From an uncultured Bacilli bacterium (lineage in GTDB: Bacteria; Bacillota_I; Bacilli_A; ML615J-28; CAG-313), in assembly GCA_934133195.1 (NCBI GenBank), contig CAKPAZ010000002.1:1-64000 (forward strand): a DNA stretch of 64,000 nucleotides, read 5' to 3'. Of this stretch, positions 46,296 through 55,754 are shown in pieces (the first letter of the stretch is position 1; every line of letters begins with the position of its first letter). A program made the position numbers and the translations under genes. Under the pieces are notes generated by a model that saw only the letters and a list, made by a program, of their open reading frames with translations, did not search any database and was not told the DNA's origin.

Positions 46296-47153
46296 ATGCC
46301 TTTACATATTGGTGAAGTAAATAGATTTATTGTAAAAAGAGAAACCGATATCAGTTATACTCTTAGTCCTGATGATGATGAGTTAACTACCTATGTCTTT
46401 TTACATTTTAACCAAGCAACAAGAAAACTTGAACCAGGAGAAAAAATTAAAGCTTTTCTATACTATGATCAAAAGAAAAGACTATGTGCCACTATGGAAG
46501 AACCTTTAATTACTACTTCTAATTATGGTTTCGTAAAAGTAGTTAATGTATTAGAAAATGCAGGAGTATTTGTTAATATTAATATTGCTAAAGATATTTT
46601 ATTGTCAAAAGACTTTTTACCTAGTTTCATAAAAGCATGGCCAAGAATTGATGAGGAAGTACCATGTATTTTAATTGAAAAGCAACATCAGTTAGTCGCA
46701 AGAATTATTACTCCTAGTGATATTAAGGTTCTACCTTCCAAACTTAAAGTTGACCAAACAATAAGTGGAAATGTATCAAAGATTACTCCATCGGGAATTA
46801 CTGTTTGTACAAGAGAATATCAGTTTGTTTTTATTCATAAGAACTATCTTCGTAAAAACTATCATTTAGGCGAGGAGGTTACTTGCAAAGTAATTCATAT
46901 TAATGAACATGGTGAGTATTATGCATCAACGATTGAAAGAAAAGAATATTCAAGACTTAGTGATAGTGATACTATCTATAACTATTTAAAACAAATGGGA
47001 GGAATTATACCACTTGGTAATGCTTCTTCTCCTGAGGATATTAGTAAATTTTTTAAGATGAGTAAGAGTGCCTTTAAAAGAGCTGTTGGAGCACTTTACA
47101 AGAAACGCTTAATCAACATTGAAGATTACAAAATTACTTTAATAGAAAAATAA
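46296..47153 (+). CDS. cvfB: CvfB/YitL-family S1-domain RNA-binding protein
   Basis: A 285-aa cytoplasmic protein with the CvfB layout: three S1-like OB domains (about 5-60, 65-130, 145-210; the third is VDQTISGNVSKITPSGITVC) and a C-terminal winged helix (YLKQMGGIIPLGNASSPEDISKFFKMSKSAFKRAVGALYKKRLI). Staphylococcal CvfB is an RNA-binding virulence regulator and YitL is its Bacillus counterpart. ATG 46296 with AAAGGAG nine bases upstream is preferred to the in-frame GTG at 46287, which lies in that site. It is a lone plus-strand gene between large surface-protein genes. Confidence 0.88.
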   Translation: MPLHIGEVNRFIVKRETDISYTLSPDDDELTTYVFLHFNQATRKLEPGEKIKAFLYYDQKKRLCATMEEPLITTSNYGFVKVVNVLENAGVFVNINIAKDILLSKDFLPSFIKAWPRIDEEVPCILIEKQHQLVARIITPSDIKVLPSKLKVDQTISGNVSKITPSGITVCTREYQFVFIHKNYLRKNYHLGEEVTCKVIHINEHGEYYASTIERKEYSRLSDSDTIYNYLKQMGGIIPLGNASSPEDISKFFKMSKSAFKRAVGALYKKRLINIEDYKITLIEK

Positions 47154-47182
47154 TGCCGGATAAATTATCCGACATTTTTTCT
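47154..47182. terminator. Bidirectional terminator between cvfB and the M6 protease gene
   Basis: TGCCGGATAA and TTATCCGACA pair, with TTTTTT on the plus side and TTATTTTT on the minus side. The genes converge here, three bases apart from the hairpin. Confidence 0.85.
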
Positions 47183-47184
47183 TT

Positions 47185-50160
47185 TTATTTGAATGAAATG
47201 TTAATTACAGCTTCATTATTATTGATTGATACAACTTCTAAAATGAATCCAGCATCACTACCATCATACCATTTAGCTGTTGACCAAACATCTTTTGCTT
47301 GGAATAAATCACTATTAGATGATGTACCACCATATATATCATCGCCTTCAATATCATTATTACCATCAGCTTCTACTAAAGAGATTAAACGATGATCAGT
47401 GCTACTATTGTTATATTTATAAACATCCCAAATTGATACACCTTTTGTTGGATCGTTAGGGGTTGCGTCAATATGGTAAATACGTATACCGCTCTTTGAG
47501 AATAAGCCACTATAGCCTGCTTCCATTTGGTTTAGTCCATCTGGAGTATAGAAATCAATAATGAAATATTCTGTAAATAATGAGTTTTTAAAGTTTTTAG
47601 CAATAATCAAACAGTCACCTGTAGAACCAAATGATCTAAGGGTTACGGTTGCATCATCATCACCCATTACAAGTGGGTCTACCCATCCAAGGATTGCTTT
47701 AGAGAATGGATTATGATCACCAACATTATAGTCCATCATATCTCCACCACCAAGGCCACCAGCAGGACCTTTTGAAGCATCTGTGTCATAGTAATCATCT
47801 AATCCTAGTAAATGACCAGTTTCATGAATGAATGTTTCTAGATTATACTTTATTGATTTTCCTGATGAAGGAACTTCGCTTAAGAAATCATAACCAGCAA
47901 GTAGATAGAAGTCTGCTTCAACATTATCATATTTTTCAATATCATCTGTGAAGTATTCATAAGTATATGCCCACCACATACTGTTGTCATCAGTTCTGTT
48001 TATTTCACAAGTATATACAAGATATATAGAGTCAATATATCCATCTTTATCACTATCATATTCAGAATAATCAATGTCTTTGTCATAATACTTTAGAGCT
48101 GCTTGAATTATTTCATAATCACCATTGTCTTTTGCATCATAATATGAGGCTTTTTTACCTGTTTGGAAAACTGGTAATACAGTACCTTCAATGTTTAATT
48201 TTCCATAAGAACTCTTTTGATAGTAACTGCTTAAGCTTTCCCATCCTGTTGTTGATGCATCACCAAAGAATGCTCTTTCAAGATTATTTACCATATCACT
48301 TGGAGCAGGATAATCTGTGAATGATACCGGAATAACTAATACTTTAGGATTACCAATTGAAGGAAGACCACGAGTAACACCATAAACTTCACCAGTTGTT
48401 TCATCTTTTCCCATATCTTTAATGATATCTTCAAGACGAGTAGTGTCCTTTGAAATTGGTGTTGGTTTACTTGAACCTGTAGTTACTACAATAACAAATA
48501 CTGTAGTTAAATCATTATATGTAACTTCAATTTCATATTCTCCTTCAGTTGTTTTATAATCAACTGAATTTAATGTATACTCATCACTAGAAAGAACTCT
48601 AGATGTTCCATCAACATCATTGAATGTTACTACTAAAGATTTTATTGCATCTTCAAATGAAGTATTTTCTTTTACACGGATACGTGCAGGTGCAGCAACA
48701 AGTGTTGCTTCTAATGTACCAAGAGTTATAATCGTATTCGCTGTTACCGCAACTTGTGGTTTGTTAAAATAGCTAATAACTGCACTAGTTACGTTGATAA
48801 CATCACCAACACTTAATGAAGCAAGTAAATTATAAGTTTCATCATCTAATGCATTATTTAAATACTTAGAAATAAATAATGTTGTTGTATTAGTACCATC
48901 AGAAATTGTAAAACTATTATCTGAAGATGAAACAAATGATTGAGGGACTGCTGTAACCACAAAGTTTTGGAAACTAACATTCATGCCTACATATAAATCT
49001 AATTCTTCTTTTGTTAGTGTTTCAAGATCTATTGTGTAAAGATCATCATCACCAATTATTTCAATACTTGATATTGATTTAATTTCAACAAGACCTTTAT
49101 ATGTTTCTTTAACACCTGTTACAGTAACAACAGTGCCTATTGTAAGGTCATTTAAAGCATCATTGCTCTTTCCACAATATATATATATTCCACCAGTTTC
49201 ATCTTGAATATAGAAGTTGTTACCAACTATACCAGATACTGAACCAGTAACAGTTACACTTTCGCCTTCTTCTGCAGCTTTTGCTTCAGCGATAGTTGTT
49301 CCTGTCTCAAGTGGAGTAGCATTTGGTAAAGTAAATTCAACTTTATTATGATTTGAGAAACTTACTTCATATGTTACATCTTGAGTTGATGATGCGACAG
49401 TTACAAATATTTTATATAGTTTATTTTCAAATAATTCAATTGCTAAATTAGTATATTCTTCATCCATAGTGCAGAATAAATCATTAGCAATTTCTGATGT
49501 TTGTTCAAAATCTTTTAGAATGTATTGACCATTTTTAAACATAAATTTAGAAGTATCAATACTTGATAAATCAATCAAATCGAAGTAAGCAATATATGAA
49601 CTAAAGAATTGATTGTTTTCATCAACACTATAATATGTTCCATCTTCATATAAGCCATAGTAATAATAAACATCTTCAACGTATGCTAAATACTCATAGC
49701 CAATTGATGAATCTTCATATTGAATCATAGCTTTATAACTATTATTGTAGAATTCATAGCTATAAGAAGCACGAGTAAGTCCATCAATAACATATGAAAC
49801 ATTATAAGCAAAACTATTTAAATTATTAAGGGCTTTATCTAATTCTTCAACTGAAGGTGTTGGTACATCATTTTTGATTTTCGCATATAAAGTGATATCA
49901 CCAGTTTGATCTTTTTCAATTTGAACCACAGGTTCTCCTTCAAATGTTTCACTTAAATACCATCCTTCAAAATTATCATTATCAAGTGGTGTAAGTTTTG
50001 TAACCTTTCCTTCTTCATAACTTGATGGTGCATGTTCAATTATTTCACCACCTACATAATAAGTTATATTATATTTAGTACTTGTTCCTGTTAATTGACA
50101 TGAAGTAATTAATACTAAAGATAATATTAAAAATAATAAATTAAATATTCTTTTTTTCAT
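47185..50160 (-). CDS. M6-family metalloprotease lipoprotein
   Basis: A 991-aa lipoprotein with lipobox LITSC (Cys21). An InlB-type repeat follows (about 25-85). A region of unknown fold (95-270) precedes two OB-fold-like domains (about 285-470; VTVTGSVSGIVGNNFYIQDETGGIYIY), then an Ig-like domain (480-560). The M6 (immune inhibitor A-like) peptidase occupies about 600-985, with zinc motif HETGHLLGLDDYYD (near 777) and GGGDMMDYNVGDHNPFSKAILGW. M6 enzymes degrade host or competitor proteins. ATG 50160 is preferred to the upstream in-frame codon because AAAGGA is correctly spaced. It follows the rhodanese-like lipoprotein with an 11-base gap. Confidence 0.88.
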   Translation of the reverse strand: MKKRIFNLLFLILSLVLITSCQLTGTSTKYNITYYVGGEIIEHAPSSYEEGKVTKLTPLDNDNFEGWYLSETFEGEPVVQIEKDQTGDITLYAKIKNDVPTPSVEELDKALNNLNSFAYNVSYVIDGLTRASYSYEFYNNSYKAMIQYEDSSIGYEYLAYVEDVYYYYGLYEDGTYYSVDENNQFFSSYIAYFDLIDLSSIDTSKFMFKNGQYILKDFEQTSEIANDLFCTMDEEYTNLAIELFENKLYKIFVTVASSTQDVTYEVSFSNHNKVEFTLPNATPLETGTTIAEAKAAEEGESVTVTGSVSGIVGNNFYIQDETGGIYIYCGKSNDALNDLTIGTVVTVTGVKETYKGLVEIKSISSIEIIGDDDLYTIDLETLTKEELDLYVGMNVSFQNFVVTAVPQSFVSSSDNSFTISDGTNTTTLFISKYLNNALDDETYNLLASLSVGDVINVTSAVISYFNKPQVAVTANTIITLGTLEATLVAAPARIRVKENTSFEDAIKSLVVTFNDVDGTSRVLSSDEYTLNSVDYKTTEGEYEIEVTYNDLTTVFVIVVTTGSSKPTPISKDTTRLEDIIKDMGKDETTGEVYGVTRGLPSIGNPKVLVIPVSFTDYPAPSDMVNNLERAFFGDASTTGWESLSSYYQKSSYGKLNIEGTVLPVFQTGKKASYYDAKDNGDYEIIQAALKYYDKDIDYSEYDSDKDGYIDSIYLVYTCEINRTDDNSMWWAYTYEYFTDDIEKYDNVEADFYLLAGYDFLSEVPSSGKSIKYNLETFIHETGHLLGLDDYYDTDASKGPAGGLGGGDMMDYNVGDHNPFSKAILGWVDPLVMGDDDATVTLRSFGSTGDCLIIAKNFKNSLFTEYFIIDFYTPDGLNQMEAGYSGLFSKSGIRIYHIDATPNDPTKGVSIWDVYKYNNSSTDHRLISLVEADGNNDIEGDDIYGGTSSNSDLFQAKDVWSTAKWYDGSDAGFILEVVSINNNEAVINISFK

Positions 50161-50171
50161 GTTTTTCCTTT

Positions 50172-50672
50172 CTAACAGCCACAATCTTCAATTCCTGTTA
50201 CAATGGGAATTAAATCATGGTTATATTCATTTAATATTTTATATCCTTCTGCGTAAATATGAATATTTTTATATCCACTTGATTTTAGTTTTACTGCTTC
50301 TGATAGCACATTTGTACCATTTTGATCTATCAAAAATATTGTTGTTTTCTTGTCAACATTTTGACGGACCCAACTTTGAAAAGCAGTACTACATCTTTGT
50401 AAATAAGTAGCTTCATCTTCTGTACTTTTTCTTTTTAAATTATAGTTGTAACTTATAAATCCTTTTAAGTGCCCAGAAGCATAACCTGTTTGTAAATCTC
50501 TTAAATCGATTGCGATAAAATCTTGTTTTTCATCACTCAAATATTCATAATATGCATTCAAATAATCAACAGCTTCTTCATTATGGTATATATATGTTTT
50601 TTTACATCCTGTAATTGATAATATATATATCAATACTAAAACTAGACAGCTAATCTTCTTTACATATTTCAT
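50172..50672 (-). CDS. Rhodanese-like lipoprotein lacking the catalytic cysteine
   Basis: A 166-aa protein with lipobox ILSITGC and a single rhodanese fold (DFIAIDLRDLQTGYASGHLKGFISYNY). The active-site loop position, where CxxG should stand after the TTIFLID strand, reads DQNGTN, so sulfur transfer is unlikely. It ends in DCGC, a spare cysteine pair. The ATG at 50672 with GAGG upstream is used; the reading overlaps the end of trmD by 23 bases. A binding or structural surface role is an inference. Confidence 0.7.
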   Translation of the reverse strand: MKYVKKISCLVLVLIYILSITGCKKTYIYHNEEAVDYLNAYYEYLSDEKQDFIAIDLRDLQTGYASGHLKGFISYNYNLKRKSTEDEATYLQRCSTAFQSWVRQNVDKKTTIFLIDQNGTNVLSEAVKLKSSGYKNIHIYAEGYKILNEYNHDLIPIVTGIEDCGC

Positions 50673-51384
50673 TTTTAATTTCCTCAATCATAGCTAAATC
50701 TTCTGGAGTTAATGTAGCTTTTTCTAATAAATCAGGTCTTACAAGTAAAGTTTTTTTGAGGGCCTCATAGCGTTGCCATTTTTTTATTTTCGCATGATGT
50801 CCAGAAAGTAGGATTTCCGGAACACTATGACCATCGTATTCTTGTGGTCTTGTATATTGAGGATATTCTAATAAATCATCATTGAATGATTCTGTACTTA
50901 TTGAATCCTCACTTATTACACCTGGGATTAAGCGACTTACAGAGTCGACAATCGCAAGGGCAGGTACTTCACCACCTGTTAAGACATAATCACCAATTGA
51001 TATTTCTTCATCAACATAGTTAAGAACTCTAGCATCTATGCCTTCATAATGTCCACATATAATTATTAGATGTTCTTTTTTTGAAAGTTCTAGGGCCTTC
51101 TTTTGATTAAATTGATTACCGCTTGGTGAAGTTAAAATTACATATGCTTTCTCATAATCCTTAATATGAGTAAGAGCACGATGAATGGGGTCAACACGAA
51201 TTAACATTCCAGCTCCACCACTATATGAATAATCATCAACAGTGTTGTGTTTATTACCTGAATATTCACGAAAATCAATGGTGTTACACTCAATTAAGTT
51301 ATTGTTAATAGCTCTTTTTAAAATTGAACTATTGAAATAATTTGTAAACATTTCGGGAAATAAAGTTAGGATATCAAACTTCAT
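50650..51384 (-). CDS. trmD: tRNA (guanine-37-N1)-methyltransferase
   Basis: A 244-aa SPOUT methyltransferase making m1G37, which prevents frameshifting. The knot and SAM loop are present: IICGHYEGIDARV, DEEISIGDYVLTGGEVPALAIVDSVSRLIPGV, and YTRPQEYDG. It overlaps rimM as ATGA. In this genome it is downstream of a metal-export operon rather than of rpsP, and is followed by the overlapping rhodanese-like gene instead of rplS. Confidence 0.97.
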   Translation of the reverse strand: MKFDILTLFPEMFTNYFNSSILKRAINNNLIECNTIDFREYSGNKHNTVDDYSYSGGAGMLIRVDPIHRALTHIKDYEKAYVILTSPSGNQFNQKKALELSKKEHLIIICGHYEGIDARVLNYVDEEISIGDYVLTGGEVPALAIVDSVSRLIPGVISEDSISTESFNDDLLEYPQYTRPQEYDGHSVPEILLSGHHAKIKKWQRYEALKKTLLVRPDLLEKATLTPEDLAMIEEIKNEICKED

Positions 51385-51884
51385 GATCTTAAACCTTCAA
51401 TTTCTTCAATTATAATTTTTTCATCATCAATTGACTTTACAAAAGCATCTACAAATGGAACTAAGAAACTACTATTGGTTGTTTGGTTAGTTATCTCCAA
51501 CAAGTAACCACTAGGAATATCAATTACATCTGTTACAACTCCTAAGATTTCATTATTAGTATTTAATACTTGTAAGTCAACTAAATCATCAACATAATAT
51601 TCATTTTCTTTCATTGGAGGAACATCATTTGTTGAAGCAAATACATCCATTCCAACTTTATCTAAAACATCATTAATGTTAAGTAAATTATTAATAGTTA
51701 TTAAAACATTTCCTTTATGTACTCTAAAAGAAGTTACTTCATATTCCTTTAAATCTTGAAAATAAATTTTTGCACCAACCCTAAAGCGATATTCAATAAA
51801 ATCACTTTCACTATTTATTTTAAGTTCACCTTTAATACCAAAAGTACCAACAACATGACCAATTAAGATAAGATTATTTTTCAT
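51381..51884 (-). CDS. rimM: 16S rRNA processing protein RimM
   Basis: A 167-aa ribosome maturation factor acting on the 30S head. The N-terminal beta-barrel starts LIGHVVGTFGIKGELKI and the PRC-barrel half follows (YYVDDLVDLQVLNTNNEILGVVTDVID). Its start lies 11 bases inside the end of the P-type ATPase gene and its TGA stop overlaps the trmD ATG, so ATPase, rimM and trmD look translationally coupled. Confidence 0.95.
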   Translation of the reverse strand: MKNNLILIGHVVGTFGIKGELKINSESDFIEYRFRVGAKIYFQDLKEYEVTSFRVHKGNVLITINNLLNINDVLDKVGMDVFASTNDVPPMKENEYYVDDLVDLQVLNTNNEILGVVTDVIDIPSGYLLEITNQTTNSSFLVPFVDAFVKSIDDEKIIIEEIEGLRS

Positions 51885-54402
51885 TTGTTACTTCTTCCTT
51901 TTCGTTTGTTTTTTTATTTTTGAAAGTACCTAAAATAAATATTGAGTTAAATATAGCAATTAGTGACACACCAACATCAGAGAATATTGCTACCCATAAT
52001 GGAAGTGGGAAGGCAGGATTGATTGCTGAAATCATTACTAAGACTTTTATTGATAATGAAATTACAATGTTTTGAATTACTTTTCTTCTTGTTACTTTTG
52101 CTATTTTTAATAAATCAGGTAATTTACTTAAGTCGTCACTCATGATAACAACATCTGATACAGCGATTGTTGCATCACTACCTACTTTACCCATCGCAAT
52201 TCCAACATCACTTGCCGCAATTGCAGGAGCATCATTGATTCCATCTCCAATGAATACTGTACAACCAAGGGTTGCTGATTCACGAATTTCTTCAAGTTTC
52301 TTTACTTTTTCATCAGGAAGTAATTCTGAATATACTTTATCAACACCAATTTTATTGGCAGTTTCTTCAGCAATTCCTTTCATATCTCCTGTTAAAATAT
52401 ATGTATGTTTAACACCTTGTTTATGTAATTCTTTGATTGCTTCAGTGGCTTCTTCTCTTATTGAATCACCAATTACAACATATCCAAGATATGTTTTTTC
52501 CTTTACAACATATATAATTAAACCATTTTCTTCAATCACTGGTACTTCATATTTTAAGGAATTCATTAATTTCAAATTACCAACAGTATATTTTGTACCA
52601 TTTACTAAGGCTTTTGCACCACCGGATAAAGTAGTAAAATCACTAATAATTTCAGAAAATACATTTTCTCTTCCATAATCTTCAACTATTGACATGCCAA
52701 TTGGATGATTTGAATAAAATTCAACATAGATTAAATTCTTTAAAATTGTATCTTCCTTAATGTCTGGTGATGCTGGTACTACCTTTTGAATTTTAAATTC
52801 ACCTTTTGTTAATGTACCAGTTTTATCAAAGACAATGTTTTCAACTTTATTTAGCGTTTCAAGATAGTTACTTCCCTTTACAAGAATACCTCTTTTTGAA
52901 GCAATACCTATTCCCATAAAGAAACATAGAGGAATTGATATTACTAAGGCACAAGGACAAGATATTACTAAAAATACCATTGAACGATAAACCCATTCTT
53001 GAATTTTTTCTAAGTAATTTACTGATACACTAGGCATTATGTAATTAGTCTCTATAAAGTATCCACATACGCCAATGATAATAGCAAGAACTAAAATTAT
53101 CGGTGTATAATATCTAGAAAATTTAGTAATAAAGTTTTCTGCTTTGGCTTTTGAGGCTGAAGCATTTTCAACCATATCAAGGATTTTAGTTATCATTGAT
53201 TCTGAATATGGACGAATTACTTTAATTTCAATTACATCACCCATATTTACTGTACCAGCCATTATTACTTCGCCTTTATCGATTTCTCTAACTAATGATT
53301 CACCAGTTAGATTTTTCGTATCAAGCATGGCTTTATGATTTAGTAGAATACCATCAAGAGGAATCATTTCACCTTTATTAACAACTATCACATCATCAGG
53401 TAAAACACTTTCTACCTCAATTTCAATAACTTCATCTTCTTTTTTAATTTTAGCGTTTTTAATATCAATTTTAAGTAATTCTTCAATTGACTTACGACAT
53501 TTATTTACTGCTCGATGTTGAAGGTATTCACCTAGTTGGAATAACGCAAGTACCATTACTGCTTCTGAGAAATGGTTAGTTGCTATCGCACCGATGCTCG
53601 CAATAGTCATTAATGAATTTTCATCAAAGAAACGCCCATGACGAAGATTTTTTAAAAAGCGAATAATAATTGGATAACCAATAAGTAAATAGGTTACTAT
53701 TAATAAAACTAGGTGAGCAGTTAAATACCCATTTCCAGTATCAAACACTTCTTCATGTTCAAATATTTTATGCCAGTTTGCTGGTCTAAATTCAATTAAA
53801 CATAAGTATGAGAATATATAAGATATCACTCCAAATATAACTGTTAAATCACGGAAATATTTTTTTGGTTTTTCTTCTTCTTTTAATTCTTCAACTTTTT
53901 TGACTTTTTCTGTTACTTCAATTCTTTCATCAACTTTATGAGCTATTTTAGTTACAAGCTCAATAATATTGTCCATTTGTTCTTTATTACCACTTTCAAT
54001 AATGAAACGAAAGCTAGTATAATCAACTAATAGTTTTTCATAATCAAGTTCTCTTTTTGCGATGGTTTCGATTTTTGTTGCACAGTGTGCACAATCAAGA
54101 CCATTTAAATATAGTACTCTACGATATACTTCTTTCGCGACAATCTCGTCGATTGTTGCTTTTTTCTCATATGTTAAGATGGCATTTGTTATTTGGGTTT
54201 TTACCTTCTCAAGTCTAGCTTGAGCTTTTCTTTCATTTTGATCTACACTTACTTCAATACGTAAAGTGTTTTTTTCTTTATTTATTGTAGCCGATTTAAT
54301 CCCCTTTATTTTTTTAATTTCATTTAATATTCTTTTATAATTATTACTTTCAATTTTTGAAAGTTGAAAATTCTTAATTATTTCAGGCATTTTATTCACC
54401 AT
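51874..54402 (-). CDS. cadA: P1B-type heavy-metal ATPase (CadA/ZntA-like, Zn/Cd/Pb export)
   Basis: An 842-aa metal pump. The N-terminus has a ferredoxin-like segment without cysteines (about 10-70), then a metal-binding domain with GLDCAHCATK (near 100). Core motifs: SCPCALVIS (membrane metal site), DKTGTLTKG (phosphorylation), HPIG, GDGINDAPA. The end, WVAIFSDVGVSLIAIFNS, has the conserved Asp of the P1B-2 (Zn/Cd/Pb) group rather than copper pumps. It is downstream of an ArsR-type repressor with an 11-base overlap and upstream of rimM with another. Confidence 0.92.
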   Translation of the reverse strand: MVNKMPEIIKNFQLSKIESNNYKRILNEIKKIKGIKSATINKEKNTLRIEVSVDQNERKAQARLEKVKTQITNAILTYEKKATIDEIVAKEVYRRVLYLNGLDCAHCATKIETIAKRELDYEKLLVDYTSFRFIIESGNKEQMDNIIELVTKIAHKVDERIEVTEKVKKVEELKEEEKPKKYFRDLTVIFGVISYIFSYLCLIEFRPANWHKIFEHEEVFDTGNGYLTAHLVLLIVTYLLIGYPIIIRFLKNLRHGRFFDENSLMTIASIGAIATNHFSEAVMVLALFQLGEYLQHRAVNKCRKSIEELLKIDIKNAKIKKEDEVIEIEVESVLPDDVIVVNKGEMIPLDGILLNHKAMLDTKNLTGESLVREIDKGEVIMAGTVNMGDVIEIKVIRPYSESMITKILDMVENASASKAKAENFITKFSRYYTPIILVLAIIIGVCGYFIETNYIMPSVSVNYLEKIQEWVYRSMVFLVISCPCALVISIPLCFFMGIGIASKRGILVKGSNYLETLNKVENIVFDKTGTLTKGEFKIQKVVPASPDIKEDTILKNLIYVEFYSNHPIGMSIVEDYGRENVFSEIISDFTTLSGGAKALVNGTKYTVGNLKLMNSLKYEVPVIEENGLIIYVVKEKTYLGYVVIGDSIREEATEAIKELHKQGVKHTYILTGDMKGIAEETANKIGVDKVYSELLPDEKVKKLEEIRESATLGCTVFIGDGINDAPAIAASDVGIAMGKVGSDATIAVSDVVIMSDDLSKLPDLLKIAKVTRRKVIQNIVISLSIKVLVMISAINPAFPLPLWVAIFSDVGVSLIAIFNSIFILGTFKNKKTNEKEEVTNEK

Positions 54403-54688
54403 TTGATGTGTGTACTAATCCTGATTCAATAATGTTTTTAACGTGTTCATCTTTTAAACTATAATACACAAGTTTACCTTTCTTTTCATTTTTTAATATA
54501 CCTGATGTTTTCAGTAGACGTAAATGATGAGAAATAGCCGGTTGACTCATTTTCAAGTATTCTGTTATTTCTGTCACATTTGCTGGATGTTCTAATAAAT
54601 AAACAACTATTGATAAACGAACAGGATCCCCTAAGATTGCTAACGTATTTGCTAATCGATCTACTTTTTGGTAGTTCAATATCTGCAT
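54392..54688 (-). CDS. ArsR/SmtB-family metal-responsive repressor
   Basis: A 98-aa winged-helix repressor: LAILGDPVRLSIVVYLLEHP, the recognition helix MSQPAISHHLRLLKTSGIL and a C-terminal helix DEHVKNIIESGLVH. The last has the Asp-x-His-x10-His spacing of the alpha5 zinc site of CzrA/SmtB; the fourth ligand position is Asn, unlike the His or Glu of known members. Metal binding should release it from the palindrome downstream of the promoter's -10 and induce the ATPase. Confidence 0.92.
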   Translation of the reverse strand: MQILNYQKVDRLANTLAILGDPVRLSIVVYLLEHPANVTEITEYLKMSQPAISHHLRLLKTSGILKNEKKGKLVYYSLKDEHVKNIIESGLVHTSNGE

Positions 54689-54711
54689 TCTTTCACCTTT
54701 CTTTCATTCTC

Positions 54712-54770
54712 ATATAAGCATATGTTTATATATGCTAAATAATTATACCAAATTTAAGGCTTTATTGCAA
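54712..54770 (-). promoter_or_regulatory. Promoter and ArsR operator of the metal-export operon
   Basis: TTGCAA (54770-54765) and TATAAT (54747-54742) with 17 bases between on the minus strand. Downstream, 54731-54712 is a near-perfect 20-base palindrome with arms ATATAA and TTATAT around a CATATG centre, typical of ArsR/SmtB operators. A repressor here would cover the transcription start. Confidence 0.8.
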
Positions 54771-54831
54771 TAGAAAGAACTTTTAATACGACAAAATTAA
54801 CCATAGTTTTTAATTTGTTTAATAAAATAAA

Positions 54832-54864
54832 AAACTGATATTACATATATAATAATATCAGTTT
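54832..54864 (-). terminator. Intrinsic terminator after the DUF3737 gene
   Basis: AAACTGATATTA pairs perfectly with TAATATCAGTTT, followed by TTTATTTTATT on the minus strand. Confidence 0.85.
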
Positions 54865-54870
54865 AAATTT

Positions 54871-55725
54871 TTAGTTATTTTCTTTATTATGAAGTATGAT
54901 TTGTGCTTTGGTTTCATATTTACTATCAACAAGAATTATTTCTGAATTACCATCTATGATAATTTGACCAGAAAGAGGATTCTTAACCGAAATCATATCT
55001 CCTAATATATGTGCATCTACTTCACTATATTCAAAACTTAAATCAGCATCTTCCATATAACAGTCAATTAGTTTAAGTCCTTTACAATAACAAAGTGGTT
55101 GTGTTCCCTTAATCTTACAATTAACTAAAGTTAAGTTTTCACTGTACCAACCAAGATATTCCCCAATTATCGTTGAGTTTTTGACTGTTGTGTTTTTAGC
55201 ATGCCAAAAAGCATCTTTAGTATCTAGAACAGAGTTATCAATTATTAAGTTTTCAACATATTGAAATGAATATTTTCCCGAAAATTTACAATCATTTAAT
55301 TTTATATTATGTGATTCAAAGAATGCATATTCACTAACAATACTTGAATTATTTAAATTTATATTATTACTACGCCATGAAAACTCTGGAGAAATAATAT
55401 CACTATTATTAATGATAAAATCTTGACATTCACGGATTGCTTTAATACCATGTAGTTTTGAGTTATCAATTATAGTATTAACAGTATACCACAATGCAGC
55501 TCTACAGTTTGGTGTCATTTCAACATCATTTAAATAAAGATTATGAACATGCCAAAATGGATAACGTAAATCCATGTAGCAAGATTCAACATTAACATTT
55601 GTTGATTCTTTTAAGGCTGATTCGCCATCTTCTTCTCCTTCAAAACGACAATTAATTAATTTAACATCTGATTCATTATATAAAGCTCTTTCACTAGAAA
55701 AAGTTTTATTAATTATTTTCTTCAT
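54871..55725 (-). CDS. DUF3737-family right-handed beta-helix protein
   Basis: A 284-aa cytoplasmic protein made of short beta-helix coils such as INCRFEGEEDGESALKE, DLRYPFWHVHNLYL, NCRAALWYTVN, GIKAIRECQDF and GTQPLCYCKGLKLIDCYMED. It matches the DUF3737 family over its whole length; function is unknown. ATG 55725 has AGGAGG at the right spacing. It follows the rpsP-khpA terminator and has no clear promoter of its own in the 30-base gap, so read-through is the likely source. Confidence 0.85.
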   Translation of the reverse strand: MKKIINKTFSSERALYNESDVKLINCRFEGEEDGESALKESTNVNVESCYMDLRYPFWHVHNLYLNDVEMTPNCRAALWYTVNTIIDNSKLHGIKAIRECQDFIINNSDIISPEFSWRSNNINLNNSSIVSEYAFFESHNIKLNDCKFSGKYSFQYVENLIIDNSVLDTKDAFWHAKNTTVKNSTIIGEYLGWYSENLTLVNCKIKGTQPLCYCKGLKLIDCYMEDADLSFEYSEVDAHILGDMISVKNPLSGQIIIDGNSEIILVDSKYETKAQIILHNKENN

Positions 55726-55754
55726 ATTAAACCTCCTAATTTTAGAATGAAAAA

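Noticed and set aside
52142..52678. 178-codon plus-strand frame inside the metal ATPase gene
   Set aside because: It is antisense to the conserved P-type ATPase core, with no start signal and no family resemblance.
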